Assembly (NCBI GenBank): GCA_032690845.1
Contig: CM064426.1
Span: 66,762,403-66,826,402 of the forward strand
DNA length: 64,000 nt
Direction of reading: 5' to 3'
DNA from: Eleusine coracana subsp. coracana
Taxonomy: Eukaryota > Streptophyta > Magnoliopsida > Poales > Poaceae
Shown piece by piece: positions 22,570-33,422 of the stretch (position 1 is its first letter; the number at the start of each line of letters is the position of its first letter). Under the pieces are notes generated by a model. It was given only the letters and a program-made list of their open reading frames with translations. It was not told the origin of the DNA and did not search any database. A program made the position numbers and the translations under genes.

Positions 22570-25222
22570 ACCAACAAATAAAGCCTCAACTTTCGCTCTA
22601 AAGGACTAAAAATTTCCACATTAATCGAAGAAAATAAGAAGAGAAATTTACCCATCATTGCCATTATGATGAATCCGGCCCATGTGAGATTGAAAAAGCA
22701 CGACACACCGACCTGATTCTAGATCCGCAATGTGAATCCACAGTCTTAGCATCAGATAGCTCAACACATCGATCCGGTTTCAGATATGCACGATCTGCTC
22801 CTACAATCTTAACATCGCAACTCCGGCACACCCACTCGAGGAAAGGTCCAATCACCCTAAAATACTTGTATGGCAGGCGGATAAAGTAAATGGCAGTTGA
22901 AAAAAATGCTGCAGAGTTGGACGGAACACACGTATATCATGTCAACAATGTGATGCATCATGCTCTCGACTCGTTAGTTTGTGGGCCTAGTACTAATCCA
23001 ACGGTTTAGGAGTTGAGGTGGGTTTAAGATCAAAAGCTAATAGAGGGGTGGGTAGATTAACTTAGGATGAGAGGTTTTTCACAGAATGTTTAACCTTCAT
23101 AGTAGAAGTTTTTTACATCGCGCTATTATATTCTATATAGATATTATGTACTAACTAAAAACATGTATTATTGCATACTAATGATATGCGAACGATATAG
23201 TATATAAAAGGATAATTAATACATGCTAATATTTTATTCTCAATACGCACAGTGCTTCACCTCCCTGATGTCTCTTCAAGGAGCCGTGACATGTTAGGCG
23301 CGATGAAAAAACAAAATTTTGGCCCCCAAGAACATGCATGGGCTCCTTGTACTAACGTACATAACTGTTGACATTTCTAAAAAAAAAACTCACAGCAAAA
23401 CGATGTTAAGAAATATTTATTTTCATAAGGACAACCAAATATGATCCCAACACTGCCAAAAATGTTAAATGTAAAAATATAAGTGCGTCCTCTAATAACC
23501 ACAAAATAGAAGGTAATTATATTTAATTAATCACTCTATAAATGTGTTCGCATAATATCAAACTAAAAATATCATATCCAAAACCACATAAAGAGTTATC
23601 GCCACCACTAAATAAAAGTATCATCTTGCAAATGGCTAGAAACGTGGAACATAGATGGCGATTATATGTATTTGATAATATTGGAAAATTCATCAGCTAA
23701 ACTACCACGCCCCTCATTGTCCAAGCTACATGCAGAATTTAATTCTAGAAACACTAAAAATAAAGGGATGAGGTGAACATTCAATTATACAGCAATCAAA
23801 CTTAGTCAATCTTAAGCAGTAAAACCATTGATCCCATAGGACCAAAAACAGTTCGGTACCTTGGCTTGCGTACATGCCTCGTAGGAGCGATCAGAGCTGT
23901 ATGTGGACGATCTGCCACCGTGGCATGCGTTGGGATCAGACATCGATAGTTCGGGCGTGCATATATAGCAGCTGATGAACTATCGCAGCCTCTGACGTAA
24001 AAAGAGAGGCGGTCGGCGCCACAGGCGTTGGCCTTAGACAGTGCGGGATCAGGCGAGCGGTCGCGGCGTACGTTGGACTCGAACGGCGAGGGATGAGGCA
24101 CGCTAGGTCCACGGTCGCCGTAGCCACTGACGTCCAACAGGAGATGAGATTGCAACCGCGCGACGCCGAGGTTTTGGGCAAGCTGCTGCAGCCTCCGACC
24201 TCCAGAGAGAGTGACGAGCTTCCAAAACATATAAGGCAGTTCGAAAGATGAGGGTTTCATGTTGGTGTTGAATAAGCTCGCTGTCCGGGAAGCTAGTTGC
24301 CAGCAAAGACATGGTAAGCAAGAGGCCAAGGAAGATAATCACATGCAAAGAAAGTAATTAAAGAAGATAATCGCATGCACGGTAAGCGAGAGGCCTTGAT
24401 TCGGCTATGCATATGTATGCAGCCCTTTTCTGGTCGTGTAGTAGTAATAGTAAGAGTAGTTTTACATCAAGGAATACAAATGCGAGCCAATCATGTCTCC
24501 AGGAAGGAAATTTTCTGCCGCGTATACGTGGGCGGGTACGCTAGAGGTTGTGTAACAAAAGTAAGCAAATCAAGGAAGGAACGAATTGGCAGCTCTGTAA
24601 ACAATGTGACGATCATCACGGTGGTCCCACATGATTCATTAATGTGGCTAATCAAATGGTTAAGAATAAAAACACGATTAAGATCGAAGGCTGAGATTAG
24701 AGGGGATAGATTGTGGCAGGATAACAGGTTTTTATAGGGATATTTAGCCTTTATAGTAGAGAAAAGAATAAGATGTGGATGACATAGTCTCATTAATTAT
24801 TATCTCGTGCAGATCAAGAAAATGCACAAACTTTCTTTCTTCCACCCTTACATGTTAGTCACTTTGTCCATGTGCGTGAGCATGAGCCAGATATTATACT
24901 GTGCTTTGGTGTGGAGTCAGATAAGAAGATCTTTTTACTTAAGCCATGTAAATTTGCTTTTACTGAAATTTAGATTCAGAGTATAGGGATCCATCAAAGA
25001 AATAGAATTAGCATTCTCCGAAAAATAATACTAGAAATAATCTCGAGGCGAGAAGGAATCTCTTGATGCATGTGTTCTAGAAAAATGGTTCTGTCAACCT
25101 TTGTTTTCTTCTACAATAGGGGCACATGCCCACCTCACTGATGGTGTTTGATCAGTGTGCGACCCCAAGATTTGTGTTACACATCGTTTTTGAGAGGATT
25201 ATAACATAGTGTTGTTAACTAT
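22567..25222. other. gene-poor repeat region with Helitron-like motifs
   Basis: Directly after the AT repeat, AAGGACTAAAAATTTCCACA and CCATCATTGCCATTATGATG resemble the subterminal phrases at 6420-6480. Two same-orientation copies of a phrase like TTWRCCTTYATAGTAGARR occur near 23090 and 24744; on the minus strand they read TCTCTACTATAAAGGC-like, the style of grass Helitron 5' ends. A 175-residue minus-strand frame at 23802-24329 overlaps other frames and contains no domain I recognise, so I do not call it a gene. Confidence 0.3.
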
Positions 25223-25551
25223 GGTTCTGTTTGAATCTATGGGTTAGAGTTAGTTTGGACATAATTAACTCTAAAATTTTCAAACAGGAGAAGTTGGTTT
25301 GGGCTAGTTGTATCTAACCCACACAAAAAACTATCCCATCTAAGATGTGCTAATTGGAGCTAGTTTGAGTAGAGTCCACTGAAAATTTACTTTTTCTTTA
25401 TCTTCAAAGGAGATAAATAATTACATCAACATTTTTATTGTCAATCTAAATCTAGCATTCAAACACTCAAGAGTTAGAGTTAGTTCAGAGTTAGTCATAA
25501 GCTAGAAACTAACTCTAACCTCTAATACTGTTAAAATATCCAAACAGTGCC
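25223..25551. mobile_element. MITE-like inverted-repeat element
   Basis: The left end reads GGTTCTGTTTGAATCTATGG with GTTAGAGTTAGTTT just inside. The right end inverted reads GGCACTGTTTGGATATTTTA with the same GTTAGAGTTAGTTT phrase inside. TAT flanks both sides. The terminal style is that of small DNA transposon derivatives, but TAT is not the usual PIF target, so the superfamily is left open. Confidence 0.55.
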
Positions 25552-26219
25552 TATGAACAGAACAATAACGCAAGTTGTGTCCACTACGAGAAGCTACCAG
25601 CCTCCGGTAAACGGTGAGTCCATTGAAAACTTTCTGACCTCGTCTTGAAATTTAGTGTAACTTTTCAGTAAATGAATGTCTTGCCCACGGGCTGAAAGTA
25701 GCTAGTATGATTTTTTTTTTCCAGATAATACCGTTTTACACTATTTCGTGACATACTCTGTTTATCGATGGTACGGTTAGAGCCACTACGAGTACCGGTG
25801 GAATGCACTCGATAGTTAGGCGAACCTGAAAACCTCAGATGGGCCAAATTGCACTACTTTGTCCGAGACTGATTTGCAATGCCACGTCCCCATCTTAACG
25901 TGCCATCCACCAAACTTAAACAAGTTTCTATTCTATAGTCCACAGAAAACGAACATTTACTAATTCCGAGGAAACAGTATCAGAGAGCAGAAAGTCAAAA
26001 GTCAACCGTCGCCTAACTCTCCACGAGATCGCCCAAGTGCTTTCCCACCCGCACTCCACTTGACCACCACCACTCGCGCTGATGAAAACACGGAGCCTGA
26101 TCTCCAACGCAACGCACAGAGATCTCAGGCTCTAGAGGATCTTCCTCTTCGAACCAAGTTTATTTCTATCGAAGTACCCGCCACGCAAACCAAGCCGTGT
26201 CGTACCTGTGCGCCAGGAG

Positions 26220-26982
26220 ATGGCTGGCGCCGACGGGGACGTCACGAGGTGGGCGTGGGCCGCCTCCTTCATGGCGCGGCTGTTCACCGGCGCCGCCGCC
26301 CCGGCACAGCTGTGAGTAGTTTCTCCTTGATCTGTCTGTCCATCGCCAGCACCGCTCTTTGCGACACGATCTTGCACAAAATTGTTACTGGGTCAGTTAA
26401 TCAATACTGTCCATTCTGAAAATCTTATCGTTTCCGACAACAAAAAATGAGCTACGGGCAGTACAAATCTCCTGTCCTAAACGACTTCAATATCGGGATG
26501 GAGGAGTACTAAATTTCTTGCCTCTGCAAATTAACCGATGCAGGCTCGCCGAGGAGGACGTCTTCAGCAGCAGCGGCGGCGGCGGCTGCAACTCTCTTTA
26601 CCGGAGCGTCAGCACGGTGGAGGACGTCGAACTCGACGGCGATCTCGAGGCGGACGCCGGTGAGTCTGAGGAGCAGCTCCTGGCCGCCGACGAGGGAGAA
26701 GATCCCACCAGGGCGAGAAGCGTGTATTGTGAGCGCGGCCTCAGCCATGGCGGCGTGCAACACACCCAGGCGCGCGAGCTCGGGCTCCGACGGCGCTCGA
26801 CGGGGGCCGCGCCGCGCTCCGGAGGTGCCACAATGGAGGAGGCGGCGGAGTCAGAGCCGCTGGTGTTGCGTTGCTGTGCGGCGAAACGGGCGAACGACGC
26901 GGTGGAGACGATCGACCATCCTTTCGGCTGTGGTCGTCGGGAGAAGGAGTCGTCGTCGCTGCTGCTTCTCTCTTCTTCGTAG
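26220..26982 (+). CDS. possible two-exon gene, unknown 176-residue protein
   Basis: I do not recognise this gene. A GC-rich island begins near 26040 with a long 5' leader. The ATG at 26220 opens MAGADGDVTRWAWAASFMAR and a donor GTGAGT follows at 26312. The acceptor TGCAG ends at 26543, and the joined frame (92 + 439 bases) stays open to TAG at 26980-26982. Residues about 31-85 are acidic and serine-rich (VEDVELDGDLEADAGESEEQ); the second half is arginine/glutamate-rich and less convincing, so a frameshift or an earlier true end is possible. There is no predicted transmembrane segment or known domain. The frame closure across a good splice pair and the GC shift against AT-rich surroundings favour a real gene, but a captured gene fragment is equally possible. 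Confidence 0.45.
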
Positions 26983-26999
26983 TGCTCTGCTCTGCTCTG

Positions 27000-29067
27000 T
27001 TGACTGAAGAAATGGTAGTCTGCTGATTACCTGAGGAAAGCACTCACAGTTCACTCCTAGCCATTGTTGGCACCTGGAAAAAAAAAAATACCCACATAAC
27101 TTACCAACACCCACATGTTTGTCGGTTTTTACATGTTTTGGGGATTTGAGTGGGATATATAAACCGAGCCATATCAATTGCGTGTTTTGATGTGTACGTC
27201 CATACCCAGTCAGAGTTGAATGAATGTTTAATCAGTCATTCAGTTGGGAATTCTTACTACTCACAGTAATTCAGGAGCGTGAAAAAGCAACAAGTAAGAA
27301 CGACTAGACCAGAAATTTGTGTTTCATATTCCGATGAGAGGAACTAAACGAGGCTTTGACGTCATTTCACATGTTACCATGCCAGCTACTTGCATGACGT
27401 TTTCCTAGATGTTCAATTCAGTACACCAGTCGTGTCTGGAATTGGGCAGCTCATGAGGTCGCCAAGTTGGGTTTCACAGTGTCATTTCTTGGCTACATTT
27501 TTTTTTCTTTACTAAGTACTCCGTACTCGGACTGTCTCTTGTCGTTTCTCTTTACTCTCTTTCTCTTTTCTATTCTATTGAGAGTTCTCCCCCTGCAGTA
27601 GCTCCCCCCCCCCCCCCCCCCCCCCAAAAAAAATAATAAGTAGCATATAAAACATGTAATAATGCATGTGGACTTTTTTATATAAAAAAATATATCGTGT
27701 TGACTTTCAACCATGGGATTTTATAAATCCACTACCATCGTATTTAGTGTCTGCTATCACGGACGCTTATGGTTCATTATTGAAAACAGATTTTATAATA
27801 GTGTCACTACGAAGGACTAGAAATTTTCTTATTAACCAGAAAAAAGTAAGAAAAATTATATCGATCAGTGTCATTTGAGAGAAAAAGACTAAAATACCCC
27901 AATACATGTTCTAAAAATTACTAGCCATCATCGTTACAATCAAAAGGCTAAGTGTTGATACTTAAAAGTGCTGTGCAGAATTGCAGCAGTAACTCACCAT
28001 GACGGTAGTGCAAAACAGCCAAACTGGTTTGACCAACCGGTCAGACCGGTTTTCACGGATCACCGTAAAAACAGAGATTGACGAGGAATTCACAATGATG
28101 ACCCAACACAGGAAGTAACTATCATCGTTACGCAGTGAATGACGGCTAGGTTTACGAGCAAAGCAACAATCAGACAAACAACACCTTAGAAGAACGGACT
28201 AGTTTCCAGGCAAACTAGCAAAGACCATCGAAGCTCTTGCCCAGGAGGGACCCTGTCCGAACGTGAGCGCGTCGGTGTGCCCTAGGAGCCTAGGACGCCA
28301 TCTCTGGTTGTGGAGATCAGAAGACGAATAACATGGAGAGGTTGAAAAATTAATGTAAAAGGAGAAAGATATAAGTAAATTGATAGATTTGATTGGGATT
28401 ATTTTCTCAATCGGCCATGACCCTTTATATATGCAGAGTGACGAGGTCTATACCCGTGGGACGCAAGAAACAAGACATAAACCGATCTAAACTCATGTCA
28501 CAGTCTCAATTCGGACTTCTCTGTCAAAAACCAGTCAGACCAACCTCAATAACCGTTTAGATCGGATTGCTCGGGTGTACGACAATTAAAACCGGTCTGA
28601 CCGTTATGTCAATCCGATGTGGCCGGTTTTACGAGGCAACTGATTTTCAAATTGCTATAACTCTTACATCCAGACTCCAAATTAGACGATCCACATATCC
28701 ATTTCGATTGTCTTAGCGAGGGCTTCAACATAGCAAGATCAAATATGTCATTTGACCTTATCTTCATGCTTCTTTGAGTGCTTCTTTGTCTCACCAAGTA
28801 AATTATGCTCAGATGTCCAGAATTGATGCGTCGGTCCTGCATGTTGCATACAAAAGCCAATCTTGCAGAAAAAATGATTATTAGTATAAAATTAGACATT
28901 GGACTATTTTATATATATATATATATATATCACACAGAGGATGTGGTATATTAAGTCACACCCTAGCCACTTTATTAGTATCAATCGACCCGGGCACTAA
29001 TCACTCACGAATGCATTCATGCATGCCAACCTTTACCCATGCACGTGCCATTCAATTGCTACCATTG
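27000..29067. other. gene-free region with poly-C tract and CCGGTC repeats
   Basis: No gene is supported. 27604-27625 is a run of 22 C followed by A8. 27748-27941 is the second copy of the repeat at 10666-10861. Between 28020 and 28620 variants of ACCGGTCAGACCGGTT recur, on both strands, as in many grass repeats. 28911-28930 is a short AT repeat. Confidence 0.5.
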
Positions 29068-29075
29068 GTTGCATG

Positions 29076-32000
29076 TATATCTGGGCATCTGGACCGAGAC
29101 AATCGGGCTGGCACGAGGCACGGCACGGTCCGGTCCAAAGTGTGCCCGTGCCGGCACGGCCCGGCCCACCGTGTCGTGCTTGGGCCGACCCCTAGGCACG
29201 GGCACGACCCACAGCACGGCCCAATAAAGCAGCGGCCCGGTCACTAGCCCGGTGAGGCCAGGGCATTCCTCCCCCTCCCCCCCCCCCCCCCCGCCATGCC
29301 GGCCCAGCCCAACTTTCCCACACCCCGCCGTGTATAAAAGCCGGCTCCAAACCCTAGCGCGTCCCTCACGGCCTCATCTCTCTCATTTTCTCCGCCCCGG
29401 CGCCGCAGTTCTCCTCTCGCTCTCACGTATTGGCATCTTGATCTCTCCGGCGCTCCGCTGCCCTCTAGGCTCCAGCTCCAGATCTCGCCTCTTTAGATCT
29501 CTGTGGCTCGTCGCCGTAGGCTGTAGCATAGTTGCCTTCTTCTCGCCCTCTCGTCGGCGGCTCGACGCGTCGCCCTCTTGGCTCTCATTGGCCTGACGAG
29601 CATGTGAGGCGGTGAGAGACTGAGAGCGGTGAGAGTGGGACCCTCTCTCGTCGCTGCGGCCTGTGGCTGCGCTGCTAAGTAGTAAGAACCCTAGATCTCC
29701 GTCCTCCTCTCTCTTTGCTTCTTTTTTCCCTCTCTGTCCCTTGATCTGACCCTTGTTCTGGATTTTTTTTCATGTTCTTGCAGGTGATGATGGCCGACAC
29801 TCCATGCTCATCCCTAGATCCGACCGTCGTCGAGCACAAAGTCGCCATGGAAGAGAATGCCGAGGAGGATGACGCTCGCGCAACGTTGTTTGGCTCGGCT
29901 GCTGCTCCGCTTGACTTGGATGGTGCCGACGTCGGAGCGGAGTGCAGTCTAGGGACTTCCAGTACCGCGGCGGTGAGCAAGAAAGGGCGTGGGAACAGCT
30001 CTGTCGTGTGGAAGTACTTCGAGGAGCTCGTGCACGAGGTCGATGGCAAGAGGAAAAGGTATGGTACCCGATGTCCCAACTGTAAGAAGCAGCTTAGTGC
30101 TGATTCTGATAATGGCACTGGCCACTTGCTTAGACATCAAAAATCTTGCACTGCTAAAGCTAATGCTAAGACCTAATCATTGCTTTCTATGAATAGTCTA
30201 GGTCAGATGAGTACGTGGGTTTATGATGAGGCAGTTGCTCGTACTGAACTTGTTCGCTTGATAGCTAGGCTTGATCTTGATTTAGAAATTGGCGATTCTC
30301 CTGCTTTTAAATAGTACATTAAGCATGCTCATAATCCTCAGTATGAAAGTGTGTCTAGGAGAAGTACTGGTCGTGATACTGTGAAATATTTTGGACTTAG
30401 ACGTGACAAATTGATTGAATGCTTGCAAAGTACTGTGTCATCTGTTGCCATTACTTCTGATATATGGTCTGGTAATGCCAAGGAAGATTATCTTAGTGTG
30501 GTCATTCATTATGTCAATGCTAATTGGGATTTGCAGAAAAGGATCATAGGATTAAGGCTTATTGATGTGTCTCACTCTGGTGCTAACATTGTTGAATGTA
30601 TTAGTAATGTTTTAGATGATTTTGGCTTGAATGATAAGGTGTTTGCTATTACTTTGGATAATACCTCTGCCAATGCTCGTGCCATGGACATTCTAACTCC
30701 TAAGCTTTCTGGTTATATTGATTGTTATCTGCTTTTACATCAAAGATGTGTATGCCATATCATAAACTTGATTGTGAAGTCTGGTTTGAAGCGTTTGAAG
30801 AAATGTTTAGAGGATTTCAGAACTGCAATTTCCTTTCTTAATTCATCAAACCAACGCATTGCTGCATATAAACAATTTTTTTTGGCTTCTGGTGTTCGCC
30901 CCCGTAAATTTGGTTTGGACATGGATGTGAGATGGAATAGCACTTACCTTATGTTGCAGCACTTAGTACCATATAGAAGCACTTTTTCTGTGTTTATTTC
31001 TACTCACTATCAGGTTCCAGAGGGACAGCCACCATTGCTCACAAATGATCATTGGTATGTTGCGGACAAAATTCTTAAATTCCTTGAACTATTTTATGAT
31101 TCCACTGTTGCACTTTCTGGTTTATTATCCTACTGCTCCTCTCATGTTGCATCATGTGCTTCTAATTACTAAATATTTATGCAAGTATGAGAGTGATCAT
31201 TTGCTTAGGGATTCAGTAGTTCCTATGACTAAGTATCTTAAGTACTGGAGGGACATACCTTTGCTTTACTCTTTTGCCTTTGTGTTGGATCCTAGAGCTA
31301 AGTTGAAAGGTCTCAATAAACTTCTTTCTCTGTTGACTGCTTATGTTGGTGTTGATTACTGTGATTATTTTAAAACTGTACGTACGGAATTGACTCATAT
31401 GTTCAACAAGTATGAGCGTAAATATGGTGAAGTCAGATTACAGAGGCCAACACCGCAACCAAGTGCCACAGGTAAGAAGAAAAGTGCATGGGGCACATTT
31501 TTGCAGAAACTGAGACTGATCCTTCTTTCAATTATACTTCAGTGCAATCTAGTGGTCGAGGTTTCTGAACTAGACTCCTATCTAGACAGTGATAGCATTA
31601 ATCAGTTTGATGATGACTTTGACATTTTTCATTGGTGGCAAATACATAAACAAATCTACCCCATTTTATCTATTCTAGCAAAGGATGTAATGATTGTTCC
31701 TGCTTCAACAATTAGTTCGGAATCTGCTTTTAGTCTTACTGGCAGGGTTATTGAGGAGCGGAGGCGATTGCTGACACCTGCCATGGTTGAGATGCTTTCA
31801 TGCATCAAAGACTGGGAGGAAGGAGATGCTAAGGAGCAACACAACATGGAGAACGAAGAGCTTGTGGAATCCTTTGCAGACTTGTATCTTGATGGAGTTG
31901 CAGCTGAAGATCAGTAGATGTATTGATGTAATAATGTAATATAATTCATGGACTTTGAGACTTGAGATAATTTCAGAGCTCGACTGTACTCTTTTTTCCT

Positions 32001-32388
32001 TGAATAGCAAGGTTTTTAATGAGGCAGTCCCATAAACAGCTCAATAAAGTTAGCAGTTTTTAAGAATGTGTTGGTGTTCTTTTACTCTCCTCTATATTAT
32101 TTGTTGAACTTTGCTGCCAAAATTTCTGTGTTGGTGACTTAATTCTGAGAATTTGAGAATACGGTCTGAAATTGTGCTCTTAGGCCACGGTGCTCACGGG
32201 TCGACAAGGCTTTCGGGCTGACAAGGCACGGAAAAAAGGATTTCGTGCCGTAGGCTGACCCCTCGACACATGGGCCACTACGGCACGGCCCGACCGGCCC
32301 GCCGTCTCGTGCCGGCCCGGTATACTTCCGTGCCGGGTCTAACCGGGCCCGGGCCGTGCTGGGCGGGTGGCCCGAATGCCCAGATATA
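29076..32388 (+). mobile_element. hAT superfamily transposon, 3.3 kb, with 8-bp target duplication
   Basis: The 13-bp terminal inverted repeats TATATCTGGGCAT (29076-29088 and inverted 32376-32388) are flanked by identical 8-bp repeats GTTGCATG (29068-29075 and 32389-32396). Subterminal regions are GC-rich and packed with GGCACGGC/GCCGTGCC motifs on both strands, plausibly transposase-binding sites. The interior encodes a BED-finger and hAT-dimerisation transposase, now broken. A C16 tract lies at 29277-29292. The perfect target duplication suggests a fairly recent insertion, or at least little flanking decay. Confidence 0.93.
29787..31917 (+). pseudogene. hAT transposase, BED finger to dimerisation domain, inactivated
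   Basis: The frame starts at an ATG-ATG pair (29787) right after a CAG splice-like site. Residues about 70-125 form a BED zinc finger: VWKYFEEL, then CPNC and HLLRH. The same frame meets TAA at 30174 and TAG at 30312, then continues as a typical plant hAT core (ITSDIWSGNAKEDYLSV, ITLDNTSAN, CVCHIINLIVKSG, DVRWNSTYLML). Near 31110-31130 the frame shifts by one, resuming YYPTAPLMLHHV. A further shift pair brackets about 31500-31560. The C terminus carries the hAT dimerisation region (SELDSYL, then DIFHWWQ and STISSESAFSLTGRVI). Two nonsense codons and at least three frameshifts mean this copy cannot make transposase, though it might be moved in trans. Confidence 0.9.
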
Positions 32389-32873
32389 GTTGCATGCAAG
32401 GCACCTCTTAATCACGGCTACTAATTACTCTTGTTAATTCCAAATTTAATTTACACGTAATAATAAGAAGCTCCGATTATTTCCCAAACCGCATCACCAC
32501 AAAAATCTCAAAGACCATAAGAACCATATAGTATGATCGTAAAATGTTTGCTAATATATAATGTGTATTCTAAATTTGAGGACACATTTTTCCTATCCTC
32601 GTCCATACATAACATCGTAATCAATATATTTGGTTATTCCTTCTTAATTACCTACCATGTGCTTAGCATATCAATTTTCTTTGCACGCTTGCATGCTGGT
32701 ATATATTTGAAATACTCAACATTCTTTCACGAGAAAAAACTATTCATCAAATTGTAAAAACTTACTCGCAACTGCACAAAAGCACCTGGGCGAATACAAA
32801 AAAATATTGAAAAACAACACGAAGACACGTTTTGCCTACCTCATGCCAGATCACAAAAAGGAGACTAAATCAA

Positions 32874-33413
32874 GGATAAAGTCCACTTTACTCACTTCAA
32901 ATATGGGCAAAGTCCAGATAACCCCTTAAACTTTTGTTTGGTTTGTTTTACCCTCTATTATTTGTTAAACTAGATCATTTTACACCTTTAACTAGTATTA
33001 TAATCCTAGATTGCTGATAAAGATCGAAATTAAGTTGAGATTATTGTAAACATGTCTTGTCTAACGTGATAAATGAATTAATATGATATATAATCTTATC
33101 CTAACCCAGTTATAGTATGTGAATCTTTGTTTCTGGCCATGCATGAGAACAAAGAAAATGAACCAAACACAACAAAGTATGGACACAAATAGGATTATAT
33201 GACTCGTTTAGTCTTTTGTCATGTTGTACGACACTTATGTGAAGGTTGAGAGGACAATCCTAACTTAAATATTAACAAGTTGAAATTAAAATACCAATTA
33301 AAGGTGTAAAATGATCTATTTTAATAAATTATAGGAATAAAATAAACTAAATAATAGTTTAGGGGTTATCCGGACTTTGGTCATACTTGGAGGGAGTAAA
33401 GTGGACTTTATTC
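32874..33413. mobile_element. MULE-type MITE with 9-bp target duplication
   Basis: Ends are GGATAAAGTCCACTTTACTC and, inverted, GAATAAAGTCCACTTTACTC (19 of 20 match). The inverted pairing continues inward around GGGCAAAGTCC and GATAACCCCTTAAAC. The 9-bp direct repeats CTAAATCAA flank it at 32865-32873 and 33414-33422. A 540-bp non-coding element. Confidence 0.85.
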
Positions 33414-33422
33414 CTAAATCAA

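Noticed and set aside
23802..24348. 175-residue minus-strand frame
   Set aside because: It overlaps other frames, has no recognisable domain or splice context, and lies in a repeat-like region.
28020..28620. Spaced ACCGGTCAGACCGG-like repeats considered as a regulatory array or CRISPR-like array
   Set aside because: Spacing is irregular, copies occur on both strands and diverge, and the context is a plant repeat.
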